Origin: Enoplolaimus lenunculus
Taxonomy: Eukaryota > Nematoda > Enoplea > Enoplida > Thoracostomopsidae
NCBI GenBank assembly: GCA_030248215.1
Contig: JASANG010002299.1
Coordinates: 1-64,000, forward strand
DNA: 64,000 nt
Reading direction: 5' to 3'
Both the position numbers and the translations under genes were made by a program. Below the pieces are notes generated by a model that saw only the letters and a program-made list of their open reading frames with translations, did no database searches and was not told the origin of the DNA. Shown here in pieces: positions 35,101-48,200 of this stretch (positions are counted from its first letter, which is position 1; every line of letters starts with the position of its first letter).

Positions 35101-35956
35101 CGTTGTAAAAATGAATTCTTAAGCCTAAAAAGCCTAAACCTAAGCAAAAAATGAAATATAGATTCTAAACCTACTCTGTTATAGACCCACCTGAAACCTG
35201 GATGTCCATTAAAGTAATATTGGCCAATCACTTAGTAACCAACTTTAGCTCATGCAAATAAACCAGTTTAGGTATCAGGTGGTTCAACAATAATTTGTGA
35301 AGAAATTAGCCGGTTCAACCCAGTTTCAAAGTATTTTGCATAATCGTCAAGGTTGAGTAAATAATTTACATATTCAAATTCCGAAATCCTTGGATAAATT
35401 TACTGTCAATTATACCTTGTTTACAAAAAAACTAGTTCATGTACAAGACTAGTTTTCAAAACAGAAGACACACAACACACAAATGTATCGTTTGAAAGCG
35501 CGATACAATATTACTGTTCGGTAGCGCTTGCACGGACAAAGAAACTAAAAACTAAAAATTTAAACAAGCATTACCAGCAGAGCGCCAACATGAACAAAGA
35601 AAGGGCACTATAATACTGTTTTTGCAAACGTTAGCACTTTCCAAACTTTAATGGGCATAATTTCAAAATTTCTATAGACCGACACAATGTAAAATATTCT
35701 GTAAGCAGACCCGTAGGCAGAGCGGAGCCAGGATGGCTCCGCTCCTTCTCTGAAAGAAAATTAGCCCCAATGCTATAAAGTTTGAACCTTACTTGCATCG
35801 TCACCGAAAACCATTTTATGCCCCTCCCGAAAATTGTTTAGCCCCCTTAGCAATGTGAACCTACTATGAGTCTGTCACTTAAGCGGAAAAAATAAATAAA
35901 TTCCGGCAAAACAACTGAAGAACTTGAAAATTGCAGGCTTGAACAAAGACCGTCTT
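29187..35956. repeat. Right arm of a large inverted repeat
   Basis: Reverse complement of 21093-27862. The outer edge is GAACAAAGACCGTCTT, ending at 35956, after which the sequence (TTTAGTAAAAAATAG) has no relation to the Ulp1 fragment at the other edge. Confidence 0.93.
29264..34533 (-). CDS. Right-arm copy of the 66-nt-exon gene, no 3' end seen
   Basis: Mirror of the left copy: start codon at 34533-34531, first exon 34533-34449, second about 33188-32955, and the last shared 66-nt exon 29329-29264. Splice sites and open frames are kept, including the whole second exon, which is identical in product. I found no counterpart of the final exons (27991-28190) on this strand within the spacer, so this copy may be truncated, or may use an unknown last exon. 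Confidence 0.5.
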
Positions 35957-36303
35957 TTTAGTAAAAAATAGCAAATTGCACTGAAAGGCCAGTAAAAAAC
36001 GTTGTTTATAATATCATTAATTTGTACGCAATTTCCGACGGCAAAAATTCGTGATCAATGAATTCGTGTCCAACCTATCATTAGGGGTGATCTTTTCCAT
36101 CTTTTAGTTGTCAATTAAATTACCTTGAAATTTGCAATACAAGTAAAGAATAAAATGTACATGCGCCCAAGCGGTGGATCCAGAAATTTATGACAGGGGT
36201 CCGCGGCGGATTCAGAATTTTCTGACATCTTCATCAGACCGTTTTGTATATGCTACTGACAACACAGATTGCACTGTAAATGTTCAACACATATATCGCC
36301 GCA
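35957..36303. other. Flank right of the palindrome
   Basis: No gene seen. A fragment at 36174-36225 (GGTGGATCCAGAAATTT, then CGGCGGATTCAG) looks like the ends of a hAT-like MITE. Confidence 0.4.
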
Positions 36304-37486
36304 AAGGAGCTGTTGAAAAATTTTGCATTCCAAAAGTTAAACAGACAAAGCTCAGGTTAAATATTTCCGGAATAACATTAACAAGGCTTTTGTACAATTT
36401 CCTTCTCAGATATAGTTAGTTTTGGATTTTAACTTAGGTGTTGGACTGGGTACAACCGGAGTTAGGCCTCCTGCTCCATCTCCGGCAGAAAAACGGCCGC
36501 CGACTCCGGCTCCGATAGAATTTTTGCCGGAGGTTCCGGCAATTTTGGTTGTACAATTTTGCATAATTTTGCTAAATTTATCTCTAGCGCGTTTTGGTTT
36601 ACTTTTGTCAAAATTTTCAGGAAAGACATTCCAAAATTTTCCAGGAAATTAGAGTAAAACCAAATAACTTAACAACATATTGCAGATATTGACTAAAAAC
36701 TTAACCATCATTTTTACTACCTAACTTCGCCTTATCTTCGGCTCCGTTTCCTGCAAGTTTCGTTGACCTCCAGCTTCGGCTCCGGCAAGTTTCGTTGATC
36801 TCCGGCTCCGGCTCAGGTACTTGTCACCTTCGGTTATACCTGGTGTTAAAATACTTAACTTTACGACTGTATTTAAAATGACGCCACTTTCTATATTGAA
36901 CAGGAAAATGTACAGAAAATCGACTTGTGAATGCGGCAACGGGTTTGCCCGAGACAAACACAGCTGGAGCTGTTGAAAAATCTTGCATTCCAGAAGTTAA
37001 ACAGACAAAGCTCAGGTTAAATATTTCCGGAATAAAACATTAACAAGGCTTTTGTACAATTTCCTTCTCAGATATAGTTAGTTTTGGATTTTAACTTAGG
37101 TGTTGGACTGGGTACAACCGGAGTTCTGCCTCCGGCTCCATCTCCGGCAGAAAAACGGCCGCCGGCTCCGGCTCCGATAGAATTTTTGCCGGAGGTTCCG
37201 GCAATTTTGGTTGTACAATTTTGCATAATTTTGCTAAATTTATCTCTAACGCGTTTTGGTTTACTTTTGTCACAATTTTCAGGAAAGACACCAAATAAGA
37301 ACATATTGCAGATATTGACTAAAAACTTAACCATCATTTTTACTACCTAATTTCGCCTTATCTCTGGCTCCGTTTCCTGCAAGTTTCGTTGACCTCCAGC
37401 TTCGGCTCCGGCATGTTTCGTTGACCTCCGGCTCCGGCTCAGGTATTTGTCACCTTCGGTTATACCTGGCGTTAAAAATACTTATG
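36304..37486. repeat. Tandem duplication (~660 bp) carrying two CAGGGT-family elements
   Basis: 36304-36860 is repeated at 36964-37486, both starting at GAGCTGTTGAAAAAT and running through CCGGAATAA.ATTAACAAGGC, then an element (36442-36842 and 37110-37472) with GGGTACAACCGGAGTT and GGTTATACCTGG ends. The second copy lacks about 40 bp near 37291. Open frames here come from the repeat and are not genes. Confidence 0.8.
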
Positions 37487-38042
37487 CGAATTATTTTTCA
37501 CTAAAATAATAAGTCGGAATAAAAACCTTGGAGGCCATTGTACATATAACCGCGTTACGTATGAAATGTGCACTTAGACAGTAAATGACATCATTAGGGC
37601 AGTTATATCGTCTATTTCAAGGCCGCATCTACAGGATCGAAGGGGAATCACAGTTCTGCTATAATTGCCTCCAATAGTATCGGATATAAATTTACCCGTG
37701 GGCTGAAAAAAATTGTTATTACCAGTGCCCCCTAGCAAGTGTGTTGTCTACGGACCTGTTTGTAGCGTAAATGAATAAAATACACTCACCACATAAAAGC
37801 TGGTGTACGTGAAAACATATGTTAATACAACAGGCAACAACAATGTCAAACTTGTGCTCTGAAGTTTCGGAACGATGTAAAGGGGGTGTAGCCAGCAGCG
37901 AGAGTAAGTCCTAAAACTGTTAGCCCCTTTTAAGTTTAATTACGGGAAATCTTGGTAGCCTTCTCCTGATGGCTCAGTTTTTCTAAAAATGTTTCCAGCA
38001 GTTACGGATCCAAAAATTTCTAACGGAGTGGTTAGCAAATGT
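37487..38042. other. Stretch without a supported gene
   Basis: No recognisable gene, element end or simple repeat of note. Confidence 0.4.
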
Positions 38043-38192
38043 GGCCCATGTATAGAACAGGGTCGATTGTTTTCGGAAGGGTATATAGAGTAAGTTTAAA
38101 CTTTAGACTAATTTTTTGCTTAGGCTTAGGCTTAGGCTTAAGCTTAGGAATATTCTTATACTACTGTTCCGGCCCTGTTCTATACATGGGCC
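38043..38192. mobile_element. TTAGGC-rich inverted-repeat element, best-preserved copy
   Basis: GGCCCATGTATAGAACAGGG and CCCTGTTCTATACATGGGCC are exact inverted copies over 20 bp. Next to the right end is CTTAGGCTTAGGCTTAGGCT, then a CTTAAGCTTAGG variant. Confidence 0.82.
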
Positions 38193-39857
38193 GCAAATGT
38201 TAAGAGTTCAAAAGAGATAAAATAGTGAAGAAAAGCTCGAGAGTGAATCGAATTTTATGAGGCAAACACAGTTTTATCATCAAATCGATGTACAACTTTA
38301 ATACATTGCGTAGGCCCGGTGGCTAACCTTGCGTGGGAAGCTTTTTGCTTCTATAATTAAGGTTGACCACGTTCCCCGAGTGGCTGCGAAGCTAACGTCA
38401 GAGTTTTGTTTCAAGTCCTCTAAACTTTTGCAGGTCGGCTGGACCAGTTCCAATTGTTCAAAGAATATATCGCGAGCGAAAAAAGTAGAAACTATTGTTT
38501 TAAACTCTAACACAGAACTTCAGTTTGCAGTTTTTGTTGGCGTAATTTTAGTTGTAAACAGAGTGAGCGAAGGCTCGTAGCAAGGCTTGAATCTGAGTTT
38601 TGAAGAATTCGAAAGCGAAGCGAGCGAGAAGCCATACTTTGTTTGAGTATTAAATCTCTCTGTATCAGTCTCAACATGTCGCTTTATTCATGAACTGCGG
38701 GGTCAAAACCATTAAACCGAACTGCCCCGTTCTAGTGATGTTTAACTTTAATGCTATGCTTTTACATCGATGTCTTCCTTTGAACAGTGCCGCAGGTAAA
38801 TATTGAATTGTGGAAAACATTGCGAGCGGGAGGCATCGAAGACCGGCGTAATTTTTGCATTTATTCCAAAATATGACACACGTAGAAACTAACCATGCCT
38901 GTAGTCAACTCGACTAGCATGGAGGCAAAACAATACGAGAGGCGTGCGGAATAAAATAATGTGTCTACAAACGGGGCTAAAACATCTCGGGTGGAGATAA
39001 AACTTTATAAGTAGTCCTTGGTACCCTGGTCCCCATCTGGATATTCGTTCCACAAACTAGCCAATCAAAAATTTTATGTTTTATCCTTGGTTAATGTTTA
39101 GCAAAGAAAAATAAAATAATGTACTGTCCTCGCATTGCTAGTTCAGAACATAAGTAGCTAATGAGCAAATTTTGTGCGTCAAGGTAGAGCGTCTGTCCAT
39201 TCAAATAAATGCCGCCTGAATTGTATCCATCAGAATAATAACAACACTTGCAGCTGTTGTCGAAATATTTATATGCATTTTTAAATCACCGGAAGCGTAA
39301 CAGAGACTATGACCGTAGACAAACGATATACGTTACTTATAAAATTTTAAGCCAAATATAAAAGGACCTTCAATTGCATATAGTGATGGCAACCTTTCGC
39401 ATCTTTGCTATTCCTTTTTTCACCAAAATCAAAGCTTAACTGCAATAATTCTGAACCGCTGTTAATACCTTTAAACACTATACACAGACGCAGAGAGATT
39501 TCCTCCGTCCCTTATACTCAAACTTGGCACAATTGAGTAGAAAAACACAGCTAAAACAATAATAGTAATTAAGTACACAATGTTAAGCTTCAGAAGAAAT
39601 TATGCAAATTAGCATCACAAATGTGAATATCATGCATTTACCACTAAAATTCGTACTCTGATATTGGCGAATCGCGACATAGAAATAAAAACAGGACTCG
39701 AAAGTTATATATACAACAGTGTAGAAATAATGGCTGACCAAATAAAGCGAGTATAATGCCCATTATCAAAATAATTTACTTCCTTAGGCTATTACTAATT
39801 AAACCTAGTACAGTGTTATTCAATAAACTCTCAAAACTTTACATTGCTAGGCAAAAT
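38193..39857. other. Stretch without a supported gene
   Basis: Short frames on both strands only; none shows a domain or splice pattern. A GCGAAGCGAGCGAGAAGCC phrase near 38622 recalls ends of short repeats elsewhere in the window. Confidence 0.4.
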
Positions 39858-40215
39858 ATCTATATAATTAAAGCCGGAATGGCGCAAATACGTATTTTGG
39901 GCAACTTTCCAGCATTACTCTGCTCACAATATTTTCTTAGAACACAAACATAATATTGTTCTGTGAAAAAAGTTGGATGCAGATTGGTCAATGCAAAGGA
40001 CAGAGGTGGAACAGTATTGTAAGCACATTCCTAAGCCTAAGCCTAAGAATGTGTTTTTTCTAAGCCTAAGCCAAGCAAAAAATAGTCTAAAGCATAAGCT
40101 TACACTATTCTAGTCCCACAGAAAAACGTTCCGTCCCTGGTCTTTACATGGGCCTGCATATTGTCGTGCATTCGCTAACCGTTGGGCATTGCGCAAAGCC
40201 GGTTGACTTATTATT
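39858..40215. repeat. Dispersed repeat, copy 1, with an inserted TTAGGC element
   Basis: Shares ATTAAAGC.GGAA, CGTATTTTGGGCAAC.TTCCAGCATT and GCGCATTGCGCAAAGC-like blocks with 61489-61660. The second copy lacks the 39989-40154 element, so that copy shows an approximate empty site. Confidence 0.6.
39989..40154. mobile_element. TTAGGC-rich element nested in a dispersed repeat
   Basis: Ends GTCAATGCAAAGGACAGAGG and CCCTGGTCTTTACATGGGCC; the core is CCTAAGCCTAAGCCTAAG then CTAAGCCTAAGCC. Its CCACAGAAAAACGTTCC block is shared with a diverged copy near 24875-24990. Confidence 0.65.
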
Positions 40216-41525
40216 CACAAACACGTAAACGAACTTTGCTGCTGATTTACATGTTCGCGAGAAAAACACGTTTAAATTCAAAAGTATTATATTATGATGA
40301 AGATACCGTAGTTGAGCAGCAACTGTACGAATGTTATTGTTATATGGGCTTTAAACGGTTGGCAAGTTTACTTAATTTGGACTGCCACATCACTCGTTTC
40401 ATTTCGAATCAATCTAAATTAGTGAATAAAACATTGGCACAATGACAGAAAATGTTACACTCGCTCAAAATAAGCTGCGGCCAAAAATATCAAACAACAC
40501 AGGCTGAATTTTGAAACATATTAACGCGCAATATTTCCAAGTTCTTTTTTTGATACAAATTTCTATTTTTTTGGAAATATATAAATTGCTGTCAATTTCG
40601 ACTCCAGTTTATTTAGACACAAAAGCGCCCTATGAAAATGGTTATAGAACGTAACCTACCCCTTTTCAAAATCCTGGTTACACCCGTGAATACGGCTAAA
40701 AGATAAGAATAATTGAAAATGTGTTGGTCATACAAGCTTGTCTCTACATTCGCTTCCAGGCATCAATGCATTAGTGTCAACACATCAGTGATCACAGTCA
40801 CATATTCTTTTGTTCCCAGAATATTTTACGTACAACCGTTTCGAATATTGAAAATATTCCACGCAAGCACACTAACGATGAGTAGTTGTTGCCAAAGCGC
40901 TATGGTGCTGGCTGTTGATCAAGATTATCTGGAAGCTTCAACGTTCTTGTTCTTCTCACTAGAACATTAACAACATCATTATTGCAACCAAAGTTTCAAT
41001 CATCAGTATAACTGCGTACAAGCAACGCAACTACAGCCACGGACAGAATTATTAGCGCAGCAATCGTAATTGCGTCTGCGGTGTCATATTTATAATCGCG
41101 GTCGAATTTTCGTTACTTGTGGCCAGTGGCGTCTAAAGACGCGATTACAGTTGCGTTCCAAACCGCCGTTGTAACCGCGTTTTCTAAACGACTGATAATT
41201 TACTAGGCATCCGCGGTTGCGGTCGCGGTTATGGTCGCAGTAACTGCAAGCAGTGTAAATCGCGTCAGCGAGCAAATTACGTCAAGAATCGACCAATCAA
41301 GATAAAACCCACGGTTGTGAACACGATCGCGGTTGCGTTTAATTTTATCCGTGACGGTAGTGGAGTGACATTCAAATCATCTGACATAGGTACATCTGGA
41401 TTGATGGTGGAACCCAAATTAGTTAAACTATCGAGCTGAATCAATTACAACATTAATTATTAATAATTCCAGGAGCAAATTTATCATCCAATTATTCCAA
41501 AACAACCCCGTTACACCACGTCACA
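40216..41525. other. Region downstream of FHOD; CpG-rich repeat at 41060-41350
   Basis: No supported gene. 41060-41350 is unusually CpG-rich, with GCGGTTGCGGTCGCGGTTAT, CGTTGTAACCGCGTTTTC and CGCGATTACAGTTGCG blocks that recur as inverted variants, so it is probably another non-autonomous element. No clear polyadenylation signal for the minus strand was found. Confidence 0.45.
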
Positions 41526-42210
41526 CTACAACATCGCATTAATCTTACTTGATTTCCGATTAAACTGTCGAGCTTTCTTCCTTTCAATACGTGGATGATC
41601 GGTTCGGGTCATTGCAGTTTTCACTAAACCTTCGAGGATTTCGTCGTCCGGAGATTCGCCGTTTTCAATGTCTTTCTTACCGAAACCTACAAAAACCACG
41701 ACATAAAAAGTGATAAAACAAAAATTGAAACACTGCAACACCTTCATGCACTTGATAAACACAATACTACAAAAGTAATAAACAGATATAATTACGCGAG
41801 TGTCGATTGAGCATCAATTCGCCGCTAAAACCATCAATTCGAAACTGCTAACACTAAAACCCACTTGCATACCAGTAAACAGCATTGTTATCCTCAAATA
41901 ACAGAATAATGATTGTGATATTAATATCATGTGACAGGTTATTACAAAAAATTTAATTACCATCCGAAAATGCGTTATTGGTCAACGTTGTAGGCCGATG
42001 TCGTGATCGTGTTGGCACTGACATATCTGTTGTGCTACGATTTGTAGAATTTGTTTTAAGCATTCGACTCATTTCTTCATGCCTTTGCATGCTGCTGTTA
42101 TTATTATTGGCATAATCATGAAATGGTTGCGAATTGTTCATGTATGCACCAGTATTTTCACTGCTCGCCGATGTGAGTGCCAGCTTCGGGACACCGTTTT
42201 CTTTACGATC
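41526..42210 (-). CDS. FHOD: FHOD C-terminal tail and DAD-like region (two exons)
   Basis: Exon 42210-41961 is a polar, Asn/Ser-rich linker. Exon 41686-41526 has [19 protein letters not shown] then a basic run ([15 protein letters not shown]), matching the amphipathic helix and basic cluster of the FHOD DAD. Human FHODs continue with a RKSLRRTL block that ROCK phosphorylates; here the frame ends INAML-stop. A very good donor (TCAA/GTAAGA, at 41548) lies just before that stop, so a last exon farther left may supply the rest. I could not find it. Confidence 0.85.
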
Positions 42211-45200
42211 CTTTAATAAAATCACAATTGCTTAATATTAAAGTTGAGTCGATGGCAATTGCAACTGGCACTACAATATTGCTTTCAAATTTTACTAAAA
42301 ACCATCGTAAAAATCACAGCTTGTTTTTAAGCAATAAAATACGTAGTCCATACTGTGGTGAAACTGCAACAAAGTATTGTATTTTTTAAAAAGGTTCATG
42401 CTTACTTCACTTCCGGACCCATTTTAAGCAGGAATACTTATGTACCTCAAAAATAGTTTTCCCCCGTGTTTTGTTTCGCTCCCGGCGTTTCATGTTTCGT
42501 TCGCGAACGCAAATAATCTTTTCGCGCGTCGTTTTAAAATCCAGCGAAAATTCGGCGATAATTTTGAATATCGCGTTGACTTTGGTGTCTTTGGCAGTGT
42601 GCAATGGAAGACCCATAAACAGAAGGAACATGTGAAATCTACAAAAATAGTACAAACATAACATTGTATATATATGCAACACTAGGTTCTCGACAAATGG
42701 GTTCACTGAAAACCAAACAAACTGACTACAAAATTTTACGCATTTAATGGCGACTATTCTCATTTAATTCCGGTCCTTTACTTTTCTTCTAAAAGCTAAT
42801 AATGAAGAACCCATATTATGAAAATAAAAACTAATGTACCACAGTTCCTACTATCCCAAAATGGCTACAGCAAGTATCTCAATAAAAGTTCATCATTAAC
42901 TTACCTATTCATTACTCGCTTGTGAATGATTTTGAGGGTTCCGATCCGTTGAGCACAATCCCACAAAAACTCCGATATCCTAACACAAAATATTGAATTA
43001 GAATGAGAATACCAAAAGGACGAAATCAAACCCAGGGCACACAAATGCAGATATAAACAAAAAATGTATATAGGAAGAAACGTAGAATCATATTTCAGAA
43101 TTAAATTTTACAACGTGACCAACATAATGGCGAATCTTACATTACACACATTTTACTATCAGATTACAGTATCAAAATTAGCGAGTTTCGCACAATAATA
43201 TAATAAAACAATTATGTTCTATAAACGCAAGTACCCGATGCCACAAGATACGTCTGGAATTCTAGACTATATCATACATATCGCCTAAACTAATAAACGC
43301 TAAGACCAAACAACAACCAAAAACAGTACAAAACTAACTTGTTACACTGAGGCGATGTTTCGTGCTTGAATACGGTTTTCAAATGAGCGTATGAAAATTT
43401 GCAGTCTTTCTCAAGCTTTTCCAACGCCGCCTGGACTTCGTCATAGTCAACCTGAATCAAAACAGACCATTCAGACAAATCATTAAATTGTTGAAATTTT
43501 TTTCAAGCAATGAACGTAATCAATGAGTTGCAAAGTTTTTGATGCTGTCGATACTACGCATCACAAGAAGTCTATAGGGGAAGATAGTGCCAACGCGACC
43601 ACTCAAAGGATCAAAGAAAAACCGCCAAATATGCAGTGGTTGCTCGGCAGATTATGATGAACGAGATGTGTTTTATTTTCTCTTCAAGATGCAAAACATT
43701 GCGCTGGAAATATCCGTAAACAATACTGAAATGTTATAAACATTACATCCACGCATCTTTTTAGTTTGTTTTTCGATGCTCTAAGTATAATTGTCGTATA
43801 TAGCCATTTTCAGCAATACGGTAAAACCGTTGCTGCCCTGCAACTTATTCTCATCTTGCCAACAAGGGCAAAACCAGGGGAAGCGTTTCAGGTGTCAACA
43901 CCCTTTGGGATTTTGTACATGGGTTTTTGACAACACGGTTTTAGTTTACAGGACAAGAGGCCTCGAAATTTTATGTAACGTAACTCTCTTCCCTTTCAAA
44001 ACCCCTGGCTAAGCCCATGTACCTTAGCACATCTCGACACCGCGGATAATTCTGAATAGAGGTCAGTTGATGATGGGAATTTTTCCATAACAATACTGCA
44101 AAGATGGAACACAAGCGGTTGCTTTTGAACGGTATCTTTGACTTCAGAAACTTTCGCCAAATAATCAATTTGAAATCCTTTAACCTGCAAATTCGATGCC
44201 TAAGTAAACTGACACTGTCGGTGGAGGCGTTTCCAGAAACAAAATACAAAATAACCAATTTCAATATCAGAATAGGATTCCAACGGAAAATAATTTGCAT
44301 TAATAAAGTTGTATGAACACTTTAAAACTAAATATATTTGTCTAGGATGCAATCAAAATAATGATTCCTATTTTAAAATTTTTTCACTTTCCAGTTCTAG
44401 TAATTTCACAGAAACTTAAATTTGCAACATTATACGTTTTGCAAATTATGTTGATTCTACCAGAAACTAAACGGGTCCGGTGGTAATTGTGTATTTTTAG
44501 GACAATTTGCATGTTATTTACAGCAGGTACACGGTTTGGGTATTGCGTAAAGTTCCGGTCGCCGAATTTTCTCTTTCCGGTCTCACTCTCTCTACTAATA
44601 GCCATAAACATCACCCATTGACATTAGCACAACACAGTTAGAAGCATCGATAAACTCCAAATCAAAGCGACAAATTAAAACATACCTCAAAAATGTAAAA
44701 AAATTAAAATAAAAACACCAACCTCTGCGTTGTTCAAAAAGTTTCCAATGGCAAGCAATGTAGACATCACGTCACGGAATGTTTTGCTCGTTTCCAATTG
44801 TTGCATCGCCATTTTTAAATCCATCAACGGCTCAGCGACTTCCTGCAGTAAAAATAATACAATTGTGGTTCTTATTTTTTCGTGCATAAACCTGTGTTTT
44901 TCATTTCCCAACTTTTTTCTCACAGCTTTTTGTTGTCGATTTTTGAGCACTTAAGAACTTATAAAAATATAATTTATCATATTATGCAAAAATCGTAACT
45001 GTTTAATTTGTTAAAGTAATCCACCATGTTCTTGTTCGAATTTGACTTATGAAGAATCACATATTTTCATACGCTAAACGCACGTTACATAAATATTTTA
45101 CCTATAAATATTTTGCAATAATTTTCAGCTCAGTTTCATTGTTACTTACAGTCTGTAAGTATGTATAACGCGACTCAAAAACAGTGTAATGATGTTAAAA

Positions 45201-48200
45201 GCAAACTGTAAAAATCGAAAATCCATACCCCAATTACCGGAACATAAAGAATCCCCCAAAAAATTGCTGTGACCGCTAGCGTCAAAAACATAGCACACAT
45301 GAGATCCAGTCTCTTTAAGGATGCGCCCACATACCTTTTCCATCGTTCCATAATCAAGCATAAACAACCACAAGCGTAAACGTGGCGCGACATCAGGAAT
45401 ACTGGATAGTGTTACCAAAAATTGTTCCGCTTTGCCCAACGGAGTATCAGGATTTGACGACTGTGCGTCCGATATCAGAGCAAGTTCTTCGTCATTTGGT
45501 AACATTGTTGACAATATTTTCTAAAACAATGTAGTAATCAAAAAACACTATTGTCAATAGAGGATTAAAATATACCGTTGATACGTAACAGTAAAAAAAG
45601 CCATATAAAGGAGATGCCTATTAAACATTGTCAAGCTGATTGCGGACGGCGCTCAAATGTACCTAACGACCCATCAAAAAGTACATGGAAACGCAAAGCG
45701 CAATGCTTTTTTATACCACAAAGAAAAATTAACTTTTTACCTCGATTTGTTCTTTGTTCATTATTGCGTGATCAAATTTCATTATCGCTTGTTTAATGGT
45801 TCGTGGCGACGGCAATCGTGTCATCCCAATGTTGATTGCATTTGAACGTTTTGTGTCCAGCACGATTAATTCTTGTTTTTTATCATCACGTTTCTAAAAA
45901 TTAATAAAAAACAATATTGAAAATTTACAGGCCATATTTATTTGTAACACACAATTACGTAATGTGCCGACACCAACAATCAAAATGGCAAACTGTAAAC
46001 TGTTCCTGTCACAAACCACTATTTTAGATATTATACTGGGTTGATAAATATATTTATTTCACAATACAACAACAACTACAATCACTGATGGTTGCGTTAG
46101 TTTGCTTCTGACCTGACATTAATTTACCGAAATGTTCTGTCGATATAAATAAAAAAGAACAGAATAAATATGCGATTAGCCGTCGATACTGACTGCGGCG
46201 CACATAACGACTTAATAACTAAAAGTGAACTAAACAAAGCTTCCAAATAAAAACAAATCTTTCTTAAACGAATGAAACAAGCGTGTGGTACTACGAAAGT
46301 TTAAAGACTTGTTTGCAAGTGTAGCTTTGCAGTGGCATTGCAAACTGCCGGGTAACCGAAAGACGATTTCTCATCTGTTGTTCCGCTGTTTACAAATTGA
46401 GAGAACAAAAATTCAGAAGACAACACGAGCAATTACAAAAATGGCAACAAGCCGGCATTATTTATCACCGTCTTCTTGTTAAAAGGTCTGCTACCGAAAG
46501 TAGACTTTCAAACCTCTACCTAAACATCACTGCTTCAAAAATTTTAAATATTCTATTCTTCACTACAAAATCTCAGCTTCCATTCAGGTTAACGCATTAT
46601 TAAACTTTTGCGGTTTCGAAATATCTAAAAAATTTTAGTCAGAGCTGTTGGTATACATTTAAAAATTCAAAACCTACAAAAAGTATCAACGCTATTACAA
46701 TAACGATAGATATTCGAAAGCGAGAAAATTTTCTACAATAAGTCCCCTCCAAACCACAATAAGTGCTTCCAGCACAGCCTTGTATTACCAACATTTTTCG
46801 TTGCCGTACACCACTAAAAGCTAACAGAGTGCAGAAATGAAAGGTGCACAGACGAAAATAATAAAAAGCGACAGATCGAGGGGACAGCGCGCTGACTTAC
46901 GTCATATTTTTCTCGCGGCTGTAATAACACAATCATTCAAAATAAGTAAAGAAAATATTATTTTACCAACCGATAATAACAGTTACACATTATTTACTAA
47001 ACACCATTTTGGCTTACTCGAGATCTATTTTAGTCTAAGGTTATTTGCCTAATTTTGAACCAATTTTGCTTATGCTAAAAATTATGTAAAGCAAAAAAAT
47101 TATGTACGTAACTACTACTAGGCACACGTCATTAAACCATCAATGCTTAATCAGTTAGAGAGGCGCTTTTCAATCGGCACCGCGACCGGTATGATTTGTT
47201 CTAAAATCACCGCAACAACCATGGGCAAAATTCTCGACTGTCTGTATCGCGACAATAAAAGGTGCTCAAAGATGCAAAATCCATGAGTTGCGGAACTAAA
47301 ATTCCATACTAGCGAGAAGTTTAACCGCAAATGCGTCAGTTTAATAGCCCACTATGGTTTAGTGCAAAAGTTGCACAACATATCTGCACTGGCGATAGAT
47401 GGTATACACATTTGAGAATAAACTTCAAAGTATACAATTCACCGGCTCTAGACCTTGATAGGTGCAATATCCTTACGAAAACCATCAACATTTGGATAAC
47501 GAAAAATAATGATCATAATTACAATATTACTATTGTTTCTTGCTGCAAGTACAACTACTACTACAACTTACTTTCGCAACAGCATCCTTTGATCTCGTTT
47601 CAAACAACATTCCAAGTTTTGTTGTGTCAATTTGAACCGGTTTGATAGTTTCCCAAAATACGCCGCCTTTCTTTTCTGACAAAATGGAAGATGATGGTAC
47701 CGTTTGGGCTTCTTTCCAAAACAGACGCAACGTTTTGACGTCTTTGTTTGACGCTGCAATGATATGTCAATAAAAATTATACTTTTTGCACCAAAAAGAC
47801 TTATAATCAAAAAACAAAAAAGTTCATTCAAATTATTGACTCTGCACAAATTAATACTGGGATTACATTTACAATAATTGTGATTAATGAACGTTGCAGT
47901 AGCCAAATTATATCTACAACTGTCAACTGTAATCGACATACCCGCTGGCCCTCCAGGTTTCAACGCTACGTCTCCGTTCATGCACAACCCATCTGAATCT
48001 CCAGAGGCAGATGCCATACCCGAACGGGGAGTCGCTACCCTAGCTGTACCCAAAGCTGGTGGTGGTGGAGGGGGTACACCGCCACTAGTACGTGGGGTGA
48101 GCGATCCAACCGGCATAGGAGGTGCTAAAGGTACTGGTGGGGGTGGTGGGTGTCCGGACGCAACCCCATATGGCCTCACCAAAGACTGATTGGTGACTGT

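Noticed and set aside
21093-35956. The two long repeats as LTRs of a retroelement
   Set aside because: They are inverted, not direct, and contain spliced genes and MITEs but no reverse transcriptase.
36174-37350. Pro-rich frames in the tandem duplication (LGTTGVRPPAPSPAEKRPP type)
   Set aside because: They read the CTCCGGCTCCGG words of a repeat family found in both orientations across the window.
38100-38150. CTTAGGC runs as an ancient telomere fusion
   Set aside because: They always sit between the same inverted ends as part of a dispersed element.
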